Below, piece by piece: positions 1 to 13,900 of a stretch of DNA of 64,000 nucleotides. Where the stretch lies: contig JBAJFG010000384.1 of assembly GCA_037903475.1 (NCBI GenBank), positions 752,001 through 816,000 of the forward strand, in the 5' to 3' direction. The notes under the pieces were generated by a model. That model saw only the letters and a list, made by a program, of their open reading frames with translations, searched no databases and had not been told where the DNA came from. The position numbers were made by a program, and so were the translations under genes. Numbering within the stretch: the stretch's first letter is position 1; the number at the start of each line of letters is the position of its first letter. The DNA comes from Ancylostoma caninum. Lineage: Eukaryota; Nematoda; Chromadorea; Rhabditida; Ancylostomatidae.

Positions 1-3000
1 AATTTCTTAAAAAAATATTAATTTAACTCTTATTTCAGCCAGTATTAATAGAATTAATGAAAGAAAAGTTCTTGGGTTCAATCTCCCTTCCTTGCTCTTA
101 TTTCCAAAGAAGTGGATGATTATTCAACCAAGCTCCAAGTCCCAGGTACGAAGTCCCTTTCGCTCACCTCATCGCTTACGAAGCCCCGCTTGCTTTGAGT
201 GAAGACTTTGCCGAAGCCGAAGTCTGGCGTCTAGTTATTTACACAAGTGTAGGCTTGTTTTTATGGGAAAAGGTGATACCAACTGCTCTTCTAATCATCA
301 CAGAATTTCCGATGTAATAGGCGCCTTTTTACTTCTTTTTTATAATAGCGTTTGTAAAGAGCGATTTTCCACCCCCTAGCATGAGCGGGAGCCTTATTGC
401 ATGTGCAGTCCGCCCAAGAACCAAAATCCAATACGTATGATCCAAATGCAGATATGTCGGGAAGACCATCGGTCATGTTTCAGTAGTTCACCAGTGTACA
501 TTTGGCCTGAGAAGACATTCCTCATGTAAATGGCTTTTAAATACGTCACGTTCATCTCTAGGCAGAAGGAATTCTACTATTTCCTTCTTTTCCGAATTTT
601 CACCAACAAGATGAGATTCTCTATTGCTCGACGGGCCCTTTCATACTGGTTTCACCAGCTTTTTCCTCGCACTCGAAGGCTTGGCTCTGACAGCGGGACC
701 ATTGCTGCGAAAGCCACAGCAAACAAAAGCTGCAATGTTCGAGCTATAATTCAATGAGTATGTTTTCAATCGTATGGAAAAACGGTCCATGGAATGGAAT
801 CCTCCAAGCTGAGTTATTTCCACGAAGAAGCAGTCGCTCCCAGAAATTGGGTCAACAACTCCTCACAAGCTTCATAGCCACAGTTGATTCCTTTTAACCT
901 CTTTTACTCACACCTATCCAACAAAAAAAAAGGAACACATGCAATTCGAATAAGGATATAATGAGGCGTTATCTCTCACTCTAACTTAGATCTTCGGAGC
1001 GGCTTGACGAACTCTTTCAATTCAGCAGTTTTTATCTGGATCTTCTCAGAAGCTTGCAAAAGGACCGCAACAGAAGAACTTTTTTTGAGGTCTCTTGTTG
1101 GTTATCTGCTGTCGTTATTCTGAAAAAAAAATCATTAGGAGTACATTCTTTCGCGCTCTTTCCGATTCCATCAATTCCGTCCATCCTTCTTAATGTTCGT
1201 CTGATTGCGGCGAATCTGAGGGAACCGAGGTTGTTAGCTCGGTGAAGAAATATGCCCAGCGATTGGACGGAACCATGTTTCAATCTGACAGTTTTCTGCT
1301 TGGCTGCGTAAATTTGAGTGATTATCACTTATGCCTATGAAGCCAGCACCCATGATTTGAGGGATCTTGAGGTTTCGGAGTTTGAACAATAATTCCGATA
1401 GTTTCCATGTTCGACTGTCCTTGAATCTTGGCATCGTGATTATTGGAAACGGTGGATTTTCTTTCGAGCTGTCAGCCAAGATAGTTATTGATCATTATTG
1501 AGGCAGCTCAAAAGAAATTTACTCTATCCAACAATTCCGATAGTTCAAAGCTGCACCGCTGAAGGCATCGGCATTCACAAAATATTCCAAGGTGGATATG
1601 CATCTTTCTTCCCATGAGAAAGTTGTGTAATGTCAGCGTCTCCGTAAGCCTCGTTTTTAGATCTTCTTCTCTTTCACTGTGCATTACTCCAAATTCGTAC
1701 AGTCGTACGACTTTTCACAGCACCACAAGGATCTGACGCTTTTGCCCGTACTCAACATAGAAATACTCGTTTAATTCCTCACTTTAAATACAATAAAATA
1801 GAAATAAAAACGAAGCACTATTAAGCAGTAAGCGAGAGTGACAGGAAGGAGAAGAGGCACCGTATTGACAGAAGGATTGAACCTGGGGTTGGCTACATTT
1901 TAAGCAAGTAGACTATGGGGAGTCGAGATGTCAGGGTAAGGCACCCCAGAACGAATCACCGTTTTGCATAGCTGCAGAGCCAAACTCCCTGCTGTAAAAG
2001 TTCCTCCTTCTGTGGTGCCCTAAGTGCACTTTCAACTTATTTCAGGTGCCATGACATTTGTATAATAGCATTGAACGGATGCGTTGTTTTAAGTGCCGCC
2101 ACTCTCCCTCCTCGTGGTAAAACTTGTTCTTCATACCAACGTAATTGCACCCTTTGTACTGAACCATTCCTACTTGACTCAGACATCCTTTACCAAAGGA
2201 CCGATGTAGGGGTTCTCGAAAGCGTGTTCCTCCTAAGTTTGGTCAAAAAGGAACAAAGTTTTAGTGTTCATCGTGTGCAGAAGCAAAGGATTACGTCAAG
2301 ATCTTAGAAATCGGAATTTCTGTGGATGCAGGCCTCAATGGTCCACAAGTGCCAAGTGGCTTACTTTGCTCTCGTTATTGTGACAGACCCTATTCCGATG
2401 GACGACTTAGAACGTTGTGCTCCCCTATATAAGAGATGAGTTTGTTAGTCGATACAATTTCCTGGGGAAGCAGCAATGATTTGTCTGGATACACAAAAGG
2501 CGAAAGAGTAGAGTTGGCAAGATGTATTTCGGGTGAGTGGCACAATGCAAACGGCGGGGTCGGTTTGCCTACACATTAAGCGGGGTAGGATCTTTACTTC
2601 ATTCTTGTTCTTAGTTGATGGCTTATGTAGTCACCGACGGTATCGACTTGACTGGTGCGTTCGGCAAGGCCGCAGGCTCGGCTGTCACTGGCATGACAAG
2701 ATTCTGGTGGTGTCAAAACTTTTGAGCAACTGTTAGCGCTTCTGATTGGCAATACATTTTGGAGAATTCATACAGGGCAATTGGCGAACTTCGTTGTATA
2801 GTTAGATAACAAATACCTTAGTAGAAAAGAAACGAAATATTTAGTCCCTGTACAGCAGAGTAACTACTAATCAGGAGTAACCAGAGCGCAAAAGTGTTCA
2901 TGCAAAAGTCTAAAGCCCAATTGGAAGGTACTACATGTTCAACTAGAGAGGTTCTCGGTGCACTTCGTTCCTGGTGAATATCGCTTCTGAGAAGAGCATG

Positions 3001-3022
3001 AAGTGTAACGAGTGCATTTTAG
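1..3022. other. No confident gene; region upstream of the copper-transporter exon
   Basis: No frame here shows a recognisable protein family, and open frames are under 100 codons. Upstream exons of the copper transporter ending at 3,209 would be expected on the plus strand, but I found no exon with the usual first-membrane-helix pattern. A donor-like site after a Met-Tyr-Phe codon run near 2,519-2,530 and a short open stretch after an acceptor near 2,607 were examined and do not match the family. Confidence 0.4.
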
Positions 3023-3209
3023 GTGGTTCTCGCACCTGCTGGAGTCTTCGCACCATGTGGACGTGCTGCTCTACCTCGCCCAGTCTGCGCTAGCCTATGT
3101 GTTGATGCTCTCCTTCATGACCTTCTCGATCTGGCTGTGTCTGTCTCTCTGTCTAGGGCTAGCTATTGGTCACCACTTATTTGGTACTAAGCGCTTCAAA
3201 CTAGCTTAA
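3023..3209 (+). CDS. Ctr/SLC31-type copper transporter, C-terminal exon (partial)
   Basis: Ctr proteins form trimers that carry Cu(I) across membranes. This exon opens at a clean acceptor (GCATTTTAG) and codes for 61 residues to a TAA stop. It covers the end of the cytosolic loop and the second and third membrane helices. Helix 2 has the family's MxxxM copper-path motif (MLSFM, exon residues 28-32) and helix 3 the GxxxG packing motif (GLAIG, residues 45-49), followed by a short basic tail. The order and spacing fit the family. The N-terminal Met-rich segment and helix 1 would lie on upstream exons that I could not find, so the gene is partial or its upstream exons are diverged. No AATAAA lies close behind the stop. 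Confidence 0.72.
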
Positions 3210-4926
3210 GTGCATATGATATCTGTCGATTCTTCAGTAGCTGAGCTGCACCCGTTTTCACATGATGCCAGTGCGTAGTTTTTGATTTTGCTTCTTTTCT
3301 TTTTGTTCGTTAAAATGCCACTGTTTCCTGAGAAAAGTGTGTGACGTCTCTCAATGCGATCGGTAAAACGAATATGAAACGAGTGCCAGTGTCGATTGGG
3401 AATAGAAAGAGTTAGCCAAGTCCCGAGTCAACCTTGTCCAAATTTTCTCTAACTTTTTTCCGTTGTAGTAGTTTTAACAGTTAAACTTTCGATCCATTAA
3501 GATTTCTGGCAATGCTCTTTTGTTGTTGGCCCTACCTAAGAACCACGAATAACTTCTGTTAAGGGCTTCTTTCTTAAGATATCAGGCTGTTACTACTCAG
3601 TACCGGTCGATGTGCTGAACACAGTGGTGAAAGTAGTTTTTGACGACAGTGGCGGGTTCTCGTGCACAGACACACTCATGCTAAGTCAATTGATAAATAG
3701 TATGACCTGGGATCATATGTATATCAATGGGTGTGTGCTAACACTGCATCTTTGCGAGCACAGGGTCGAATTGTCTTTAGGGTCCATGTTGGATATATTT
3801 TTACTCATCAGGAGCCGTATCCAATTTTCTTGACCGTGGGAGGGGAAACACAGCGGGTGTATACTCGTTCCCACCGGTATTCACCCTCTCTCCTATCCAG
3901 TATAACTCATCAATCCACGAGTCCATTTGTGGGCGCAAGTGCGGTATCTCAGCGAGAGACAACACGAAATTAAGATGGAGTGGATCGTTATCAAGTGGAA
4001 ATCAACTGGAAGAAGATATCCTGTAGTGCAGCGAGTGGATTCGCATATCCGTGGATGTCTTTTTATTGGATGGCAGATTCATTAAAACACAAAAATATAT
4101 CCGCTGGAGCGCTTTTATGCGACTGGATAAAGTACAATATATTGGATACGAGCCCAGCGTAAAAATGCTCTGAAGGATATGAAAATGTGGTTTAGATATG
4201 CTATTGTTCGAAAAGTGCGAATCTGCGAATAAGCTCTGCCAGGAAGCCTACATATGTGTATTCATGCATTACGCTACACGCTTTGTTTTATTTATACTCA
4301 TAACCACTAGGTTTCCGCTAAATTTAAATACGTTGTACATTATTATCAAGCTCTCATAGAGGAAACCGTCTTCCAAGTCAACTCGTGAGTAAAGGGCATT
4401 ATTATTGTGGTTATATTGTTGTGTCGCTGCCGGAGCTGTGCTTGTAGGCTTCGCCAACACTATGAAACACACAAACACACACGTGCACTGACAGACGATC
4501 TGTGAGATAGACATACAGACAGACAGATGCAAACACAATCGCGGACACACAGACAGACGAACACACACATATTCGTTAAGCAGCTGGCCAGATGTCGGCT
4601 TGGGAATATGTATACTAAGTATTTTCAGGTGCTCTAGATCGACACAGCTCAAACTGTTGCCTTCATGTCTCAGGCGAAGTTCATTGCGTGGTCTTGTGAG
4701 AATTGGTGTGGTATTTGAAATTTGTAACAGAGAGAGCTGTGTTTGGCGTTCTCGTGAGCACGACAGCGTTTGGAACTTTTTCAGATTCACTCTGGAAGTG
4801 GTGGCTGCATAAACTGGGAACCAATGTTATCTTCTCACAAGATGTCTGGGAATGTTAAGAACGTTTCACCATAGTAGAATTAAACAATGACAAGCCGAGT
4901 GCTCTGAAGACCGGAACAGAAATGAA
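3210..4926. other. Intergenic region between convergent genes, no gene seen
   Basis: The stretch lies between the copper-transporter exon (plus strand) and the anoctamin 3' end (minus strand). It contains a CA/ACAG-rich low-complexity tract and several short open frames without recognisable families. Confidence 0.45.
4458..4570. repeat. CA/ACAG-rich low-complexity tract
   Basis: Irregular runs of ACAC and ACAGACAG fill this stretch. A 173-codon minus-strand open frame across it reads as alternating Cys/Val/Leu, an artefact of the repeat. Confidence 0.7.
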
Positions 4927-4927
4927 G

Positions 4928-4933
4928 TTTATT
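4928..4933 (-). terminator. Poly(A) signal of the anoctamin gene
   Basis: TTTATT on the plus strand is AATAAA on the minus strand. It lies 43 bases after the anoctamin stop codon at 4,977-4,979, which fits the short 3' UTRs of nematodes. Confidence 0.7.
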
Positions 4934-4976
4934 GTCTTTTTCGAAAGACTACTATGTACATTTGGAATGCGTTCCG

Positions 4977-7900
4977 TCAGTTGTCGATACAGTTGCTCTC
5001 TCGTTCTCTCCTGTTGCTCAGCCTTGCAACGGGAGTGACGCTCCGCCTGTAAATCCGTCCCGAATTCTCCAGAAGGATTCGGGGCCTGGGATCAGCCGGG
5101 TCCGCAGCGGGAGACGACTCGCCGCTCGTACGATGCGGCAGTATCCGTGATTCCCGCTGAAACAGAGGGTGATAGCTGTACACCTGAACAAGCCAGCCGC
5201 GCAAACTTCGTTGTGAAAACTTTCCAGACGGTGTCATGCAGATTTTGCAACGACACATTGTTATTAGCGCCTGAGAATGGTCTACTATAGATTCGTCAAT
5301 GCAGATAGCACTTATGTGAGGAGGTCATCCAAAGAGGCAGCATTTACACTTGAATTTTGACAAACGAACAAAAGGACAGACACTGGATAAATCAGAGGGA
5401 AAGGACGCTCAGCTGCCCTCGCTTACCAGGCTTCTCATTGACAGGGAATTCTGTCCCTCTCCAAATAATATGCGGATGAGGCACGTGGCGGGAGCTACTT
5501 TCTTTTGGATAAGGCTCTTGTCGCATCCTTCTCTCTTTTTCGCTTCTCCTGCCGTGACGCAGTGGAGTCTCCCCATCCTCCTCCCCCCTCCACGGAATCG
5601 GTCTATCTTTCCAAGAATGAAAGTACATCTGGAGTAGACTCACCTTGAAGGCTTCTCTGCGAAAGTGCTCCTGCTTCGCTGTCTCGACTCGAATCCAGTG
5701 GGGTACATCTGGTACAGCGAGGTCTATGAAGATCTTCGATGCAAGGATAATGTGCTCCAGCACAACAACGATAAGAATCTGAAGTGTATGTGAGGGTTTT
5801 CAGCTCACAAAAGTTTCCACTGTACTTGGTTACGCTTTCACCATACGAGGAGCGTAGTTACCTACAGTACCGACCAAAATTATGTGGCCTTTTTCCTCCA
5901 TAACTTTTGGTGGAGTAAAGCTTCGCATAGAAAGAAGAAGAAAAGAAAACAACATTTTGTGGCATGGTCTTCTGGGTGCATTGTGACCGACTCAAGATTG
6001 TAGTTAAGGAAGAGTGAGCTAATTTGACAAAAAAAAATTCCTACATTGGTTTACTGCTGAGATGATTTCAAGTTTGCTTCGTACATATGCTTCGATCAGT
6101 GATCTTAAAGCACACGTTTTCATCCAAATACATATACGTCCAATCTGATACAATGAGTCCAATTCTTTTTAGAATACTGCTCATAAAAGCCCTTCGGTGA
6201 TCATTTGAAGCTGCTGCGAAGTTCCGAATTCTGACCTTAATGAACAAAAAGTGTATCTAAGGAAAACCCGTTGTGGAAATAGTACGATATCATTCCATTA
6301 CTATTTTATGTGAGTGCCTACAACACCTATGAAACCATGAGCTTCGAAGATTTTCTCTGAATGAATTTATGAGGAAATGGAGGAGACCCCAAAAGGCTAT
6401 ATAATTTGGCCGGCACTGTAGACGCAGAGAAAGTAGAATCACACGCGGCTATCCTCCTCTTTAGATTCTTCATAATAGGAAAAAAAAATAAAAGCTCTGG
6501 GCCGGTAGTAAAGTCCTAATTGTTGGCAGCCATCTGCTGCTGCCGTGACGTGAAGTCGCTGCCGACATATTTGCAGAAGGATGTCAGCACCTTTCTATTC
6601 TTAAGCATGTGCCCTCACGTCGGACGCCAGTTTGTTGGCAGCAATGACCTCAGGGCAGCCGGCAGCTCAATAGCTCCCAACACGACCTGAGCCCACGGCG
6701 GCAAGTCAGAAAATGAAGAGAGAGCGTGTAGAGGCAAGAGAGTGCCGACGCAGAAGCTCGGTCATGGTCGGGAGCACGACGGATGTCGGCATCTCTCTTA
6801 GCCTTCTCTTACACTGATTTACTCTGTTCACGACGGGAACTGGACATCATCCTGCCCATATCTGTAACAAAAAGTGTCTAATGAGGGTTCTTTTCTTGGA
6901 GATAGGAACTGAGAGTGACATTAGTGACATTTACAATCCTAACTTGAAATATCCACTCGAATAACCACACATCATGCTGATGGTTCATTCTGGACCGCTT
7001 CTCCACTACCTGCAAACCCTGCGCTGTTCAGTACATGCACCTTTGCCCTGTACCGTTGTTACTACCTGGTCATCACTGGATATACCAACCTGGTCATTAC
7101 TGGGTATTTCTTTATTACGTTTGATGCCGAATCCTTCCATGCGTGCAGGTGGACCTAGAATCCTGCATGATTATGGATCCACTTCAAGCATCATGTCCAT
7201 AATTCGATGACTAACGTAATCCTCGAACCGCTTCAAATGCACATTTGAATGAAAATTTTGACAAAACAGATAGTGATATGATATGGACATTGCTAGCTAT
7301 CGGAAGTCAAAACAGCCCAATAATGTAATTCTTGGTTCGGCTCATTTTGGGACTCCTCTCCGCCTGGCAAGGTTGGGACATTACACCGATGAAATTGCTC
7401 TACCATATCTACGCCATTCAACAAAAATATCGTTTCAGTGGAAACGATGGGCAAATCTGTGAAAGAAGACGTAAGTCTTGTTTTGTGTAACTGAAGACAA
7501 TAGATGGCTACAAGAAAAGTAGCAGAACGGAGTAAGAATCGGACCACGATGCACTACTACAAATGCAGTTTTAGTAGACTTAGCCGAAACCTAGCATCAG
7601 GTGCAGCCAGACGCTAGTGCTGTGCTGACTCGACAGCATTACATATCCGCATAATTCGCCCACGACCTTCCTTATTAACTTTGTTAAGGACATTGTATGG
7701 TGTAAGGGCGATTTATACTAAATGCGTGCGTCTGACATGCGTAGTCTATATGATAGAGGATCGAACCAGTCGCATCGCCGACGCAGCACAGACGCACGCG
7801 TTTACATCATCATGGCGGCCGCGCGTTTCTTTCATTGAGGATGTGCATGCTGCGTTGACCGGTCCTCATGGAAAACCTTTCGCAGGTGGGTGCGTGGGTC

Positions 7901-10900
7901 TGACGCGCGACTAACGCTCGCATTCATTTCATTTCATCTCAGCGCCCAAATGCGCATTCCACCGGTACACGCATCCTCCTGTGCGATTTGTTATAACGAC
8001 GCTCTCCAAGTGTTACAGCATTGCGGATGGGCGTGAGGACATCATTTCCGTTACGGAATCCTGAATCGCCCACTAGGCAATATCCTTTTTGCACACATCT
8101 ATCATCGAAAGCTTCTTTAACTTTTGATAGCAAGTAAATGGTCGAGTCGTGGACGGATCCAGGGTAGTCCGCGTTAATATACAAAAACTTTCCTCTGTAG
8201 TCAACGATTGCCAGTACATTAAGGGCTGTAAAACCCTTGCGGCAGTAATACTGCCAGCCACTTTCGCCTGGTCTTCTTAGAGGAATACAGCATCCATCGA
8301 TTGCACCTATTATGTTCGGAAGTCTACCCAATCTCGTGAACCCTCTGGCGATTCTGCGACAGTAAAGCGCATCGCTGGGTTTGAAGTTTATAAACTTTCT
8401 GACTATCAGAGGATGGTTCAACGCTGTTACAAATTCTGCTACGGCATTTGATATGGTTTTTTGTGAACATCCTATGCAGTCGGACAGGACGGTTTGGTGG
8501 GAATTGCTTGTTAGGTACCGCAAGGCAATAATCACCTAAAACATGCTATCTATTCGTGATCATACCGAATGTACCGAACATAAAAGCCCTGTAGAAAACA
8601 ATCTAACCTTATTTTCGTGCTCGATGCTCCAAGAAGGTATGTGAGTTCTAGTCATTAAAGGAGAAACAAGATTACACAGTCTTCGTAGTTGCTCTTCGTT
8701 CATTCTATACTTTTGTTGAAGTATCTTTTGATTTGACTCGAATAATCTAACTGGATTAAGACGGCGATAGCTTATGTTATCAGAACGCCTTCTTGGGCTC
8801 GGAAAGAGCATGAGCATGTCTAAAAATGAGTCTTCATTTTCTAGCACTTTATATAGAGGAATTATGTGCTTCTAAGGTAATGACTGCTTACTCGTTTGAA
8901 TCTGTCTCTCTCCTGAGTTCTAGATCTAGACAAGAATTGAAGTTGCTGCTAGTGGCTCTGGCGATGACTGTAGATACGATATTAAGGTTGCAAATAGAGA
9001 TGTTAGAAAATACCCTCTTCGGAATAAATAATGAGGTAAAAGCACTTGTGCAGAATTCGAACTGATGCATCATGTACACTACCCGTCGAAAATATAGACG
9101 GATTGTGCGCGCGGTTTCAAAGCCTCGCGGCCGCAGAATCGCGACGGGGCCTACTCGACTCTCTCACCTGAGGCATGCTTTCTCCACATACGTCGTTCAG
9201 GTTCCATCGCGATTCTGCAGTTATGGGACCAGTCTCTCTATTCGACAAGGACTGCACTACTCGTTTTTTCATCTAATGTTCTCTCCTATACACTAAAGAG
9301 TATGCTTAATATCAACCCTTACCGCAGGTCGCCAAGATTTGGTTTGGGCAGGATTACTAAGTGCAGCGGTGCAGCAACCTTCTCCGAAGCTTGTAGCCGT
9401 GGAATGAATCCAACCAGCATCTTACACACTGATGAATGAGAATGAATTAGATGCCGCCGTAGATGCCGACATGTTGGGAGCAAAGATGCCAACATGCCGG
9501 GAGCACCTGCCTACATGACGGCATCTCAACGTCACGTCATGGGGTACTTTACTACGGGCCCTGGGGAAGCCTAAATCATCACGATTCATCCTGCAGAAGC
9601 TAGTTAGTTAGAGTGAGAGGTCGTTGTTTCCAGAAAAAGAAACCACTGACTTGTCCTCCCCAGCTGAGGTCCGGCCATATCCTTTGGACCAATCCAGACT
9701 GACCAATGAGAGCGCAGTTGACCATTACACCAATCATTCCAAGAAGCTAAAATTTCTAGCTAATAAAGTCAACATCTAAGACGTACAACGTTTTCGATCT
9801 GTAGCTACGAAAGCTTTGGTGAGCAAAAATCGGACAAGTGTCATACATATATGTATGCTGGGTTTTTAAGAAAAATGGTCATGTTCAATAAACTGTTCAA
9901 GGAAATTCTTGTTCAGTATGGAAATTAATTTCCAATGAGTGTTTTCGCGTGTTGCAGAACTTCCTGGCCACCCCACTACGTCATCTCCGAACTCTTGGAT
10001 TTGCTTTTCGGAAAAATACAATCACAAAGAGCTTTAGACGAACCTCCATAGCCTTCTGCCATGCTCCGATATCCTTGACTTGCCTCCCAAAAGGGCGCTG
10101 CACAGTGTTGCACAGTTTGAAAGCATCCACTCTGATCTCGACTACATTGTTCACCACAGCGCAGAGGGCAGCGAGTGGGAAGGCTGGCGAAAAGAGCAGC
10201 ACGTAGCCGAACTGCAAGCAGTAGAGCAGCGTCCAGCACACCTCTGCATAACATCTTCAAGCTCTTACCTGGATGAACATTTCAAGGTAGTCATCGAGAG
10301 GACGGTCGTAAACTGTCATGAGACTCTCAAGTTCGGCTTGGCTCAGTTCGGGCGCTGAAAGAGATTTCGGGCGAAATGGTTTTTCTCATACAAGAGTAGG
10401 TACATACCTCTCGAATCAGATGGCTTGAATTCCGGCAACGGTAACCTCGTGGAGCGAAGGTGGAGCTCATCAGTGACGAGTGTTTGGTTGAGATTCTGCA
10501 TATATGAAGCCTTTCAGAGGCCAATAACTATAAAAATAGTTGAATTCCGCGTACTTCTAAGAGGTGGAGCTCATTTTCCTTGCCCGCCATCCGCCTCTGA
10601 GAAAACCTCCTCCTGAGGCCTTCGTTGGATGAGGATCCAAGCGAGAAGTGGGCTCGTTGTTGTCCCCCCTAGAGTGATTCTAAATTTCTCTACAACAGAT
10701 CAACTGCGTCTGCAACAAACTTTGAAATCCTTTCCTGGCGGAAAATTCCTTCTTCGAACTTCCTCAACGTGTCTTCGCAAGGTTGTGTCGCTCATGCTCC
10801 TGAATTCGTAGATTCGAAATAGTGCCAACTCTTAGTACAGAAATAGCTGAGGGTTACTTGGTCATTTTGTACGTGAGCTGTGAGAGCTTCACCTTTTCCA

Positions 10901-13900
10901 TCAAGAACGGAACGGCGGTCTCCATCACGTTCTGGGTGATTTGTCGAGTGATCAATAGAGTGGCCAAAGTCTAGAAAAGGCCAGATTTAAAGGCAGCAGG
11001 AGCTGAAATCCTCGACTCCGAGCTGAGCTGTGGGTGATGAAGTACAGACTCAGCACATCATAAATGTGAAACGAACACAGACAATGATGGCTTACCTGCA
11101 GAGAAAATGGAACATTCGTCGCGAACACGCCTGGCCGTGTTCGTGCGCGGACGAGTTTTCCGCGGCGCAAAAAGCCATTGCGGTGCGTGGTTTGGCGCAA
11201 AGGGAAAACGAAATGCATTCAATTCACAGGGTTCCATGGCGGGACTTGGCCAAAACCACGCGTCGCAATGGCTTTCGCGCCGGAGAAAACTCGTCCGCGC
11301 ACGAACACGGCCAGGCGTGTTCGTGACGAATGTTCCATTTTCTCTGCAGGTAAGCCATCATTGTCTGTGTTCGTTTCACATTTACGATGTGCCGAGTCTG
11401 TATTTCACCACCCGCAGCTCAGCTCAGAGTCGAGAATTTCAGCTCCTGCTGCCTTTAAATGACGCTTAAAGGCAAGGTCCGGGCAAAATTCCATCTAACG
11501 AATTTTTAGTGAATTCGTAGCCCACAGCCATGTCATGGACGAAAACTATTGAAAAATCCCTGAAAAGCCTCATAAAGGACGCTTTCCATCCCGCAATTTA
11601 GGTACAGCGAGTGCGGGTTTGCACCGCCCGTGCTTTCAAATGAAGTTATACGGCGCGCACCACATGCTGTCTATTGTGGCGTTGTAGGAAAAAATTCGCA
11701 TTCAAAGGACTGGTGGTCCATTTGATGGGATGAGAAACGTTTCACGAAATGTTCGTTAGGCTGTATGTATCCGAGCGTCCTTCGTTGTTCAGTATGCACG
11801 CGCGCAGCTGCTGTCGATTGGAGGTTGTTTTCCTACGGCTACAATAATGCTCGGACGTTATCACGTACCTCCTGGAGACGCTTCATATCCTTTAGATAGA
11901 AAGCAATGTAGAACAGTGACCCGAATGCAGTGACGAATTGGAAAATGACAATCTTGCTAATCAGGAAGTCCTCGTACTCGTCATCGGTCCGATAGTTTTC
12001 TGAAGAGGGACAATATTAGAGGCTCACCCTTAATAATTACTTGTGGCTATAAATCTCACAGTATTTTGAAGTATAGAACTGCAGAAATGTTAGAGCATAG
12101 TGACGTTGTATTTGTCATGAAAACTTAAGCTCACCGAGGTCGTTCAGGAACAAGGCAAGTTGGCGATAGAGTTTGTCACTTATCACAATCATTAGAGCGT
12201 ACACGATCATTGGCAGGTAGCATAACCAGCACAACAAGAAACTCTCTCCGAAATAGCTGCAACGTCAGATGTAATGCGAAGCAATGTGAACCCTCTACCA
12301 GCACTCACAAATCAGCTGCATCTTGGACTTGAAAGACAACGAGCGTCATGACGAACATGAGGATAACGCAGAGCACTGTCAGCGGATAAGTTATCCCTGT
12401 GATAGGTGCACCTTATTATCTCTCCTGTCTAGGTCAGGAAGTTTCAGCGACTTACCATATCTGACGATTGCGTGTTTCCACGGCGGGTAGTACGGTTCCA
12501 CACGTCCAGAAACTGGATTTGGAGCGAAATACTCTCCCTAAAAACTTCAAAACAATGGCACACCTCAAAAGTAAATCTCCGCTTCTCCATGCGATCATAC
12601 CCGGAACTGCGGTCGAGGATCCTGCAGATAGGAATCGCAGTTGGTGTCGTACGTACCCCACTTGAAAGCTAACTCGGCCTGCTTCCTCTTCCACGATTCC
12701 AAATAGGCGGTCGACCACACACAGTTGAAAAAGGCGAAGAGGACAAAGCAAATGTCAGAGAATAGCTAAACATTTCGCATGACACAGTAGGGCTGTGGCG
12801 TCCCGGAAAACGGCTGATTCCGACATCAACCGCGATGCGCGCCCAATGGGTGTCCGCAGATTTTTTTTACAGATTGTACAGGGCATTCGGAAAGGAGTGA
12901 GCATCCGTGTGATTGCCGACCCAGTTGAAAGGGTATGTGCGAACTGCTAAAATTCGCTCGCACATAACCTTTGAACTGGGATCTCGAACTATTGCCATGC
13001 CTGAAACCATAAACAGGGATATGTGCAGTCCTTTCAAAATGAATTTTTACTTACGATGCTGCAATGGCATGTGCTGCGCGCGGTTTAGCCTTGTATGAAA
13101 GCACAGATTTCAGAATTCCATACGAAAATTGATCAGCTGTAAGTTGTGAGACTTTTCAAGGATTTTTCCATGGTTTTTGTCCGGGGTGTCGCCGCAGGCA
13201 ACGAATTCATTGGAAGTCCGGAAAATGAGATTTTTCTCAGACCCTGCCTTTGAGCAATTTCATTCAGTCAGTTTCAGACAAGACGACAACTCTCAAGATG
13301 ATGCTGCACGTATTCTATCCAAAAATTTCCGGTACTGCCAACCAATTGAGCACGCCTAGGAAAGGCGGCAAAGTGATACATACTGTAGACGTTCTCAGTG
13401 TATGTACACACAGTGATGAAATCGCCACGAACCTGAGTCGTAGGCTGCGTGGTATCACATTTCTGTGTCGTCTTAAAAGTAAATCCAACGAAGAAGTACA
13501 TGAGTAAGCCTGAATCACAAAACTCTTCATTTACAGTGAACGGCAATGGCGGTGGCCCATCGGTGGCCTCAAGAAGGACGCAGCGCGACCGCGCCGCGCG
13601 CGCCGGCATCGGTGTCGTCGCTGCCGGAATGCTATTTCTAGAGTCTTTTCTTTCCGATTTGCTCGAAAATTCTTAAAATCGAGTAGGAAAGCTGCTAGAA
13701 ATTGCATAACAGCAGCAGAATAATAGGCTACGGCGCGCGCGGCGCGGTTGCGCGACGTCATTCTCGAGGCCGCAGATGGGCCAACGCCAATTGACGTCCA
13801 CTATATATGTGTCGTAAGAATCCTATGTAAGACCAATACGTTTCACGAGATGGGGTGGCTTTTTACCATATCCCGAACAAACCGAGAAGAGCAGGAAACC

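Larger units (their letters stand above)
6499..9561. mobile_element. Candidate PIF/Harbinger element inside anoctamin intron 18
   Basis: A transposase at 7,939-8,847 lies between inverted termini: GGGCCGGTAGTAAAGT starting at 6,499, and the complement of GGGCCCGTAGTAAAGT ending at 9,561 (15 of 16 match). Subterminal regions share ATGTCGGCATCT in inverted orientation. Size (3.06 kb) fits the superfamily. The 3-bp target duplication expected for Harbinger is not evident, so the termini could instead belong to MITEs that happen to flank the transposase. Confidence 0.5.

Noticed and set aside
4269..4790. 173-codon minus-strand frame
   Set aside because: Half of it is the translation of the CA/ACAG tract; no family, no splice support.
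7293..7547. Minus frame containing HYWAVL, resembling the last-helix region of other anoctamins
   Set aside because: The true anoctamin exons 18 and 19 join in phase without it, and ANO8-type proteins lack that longer segment.
11030..11469. Three plus frames and one minus frame of 88-120 codons
   Set aside because: They are mirror readings of the two arms of the palindrome.
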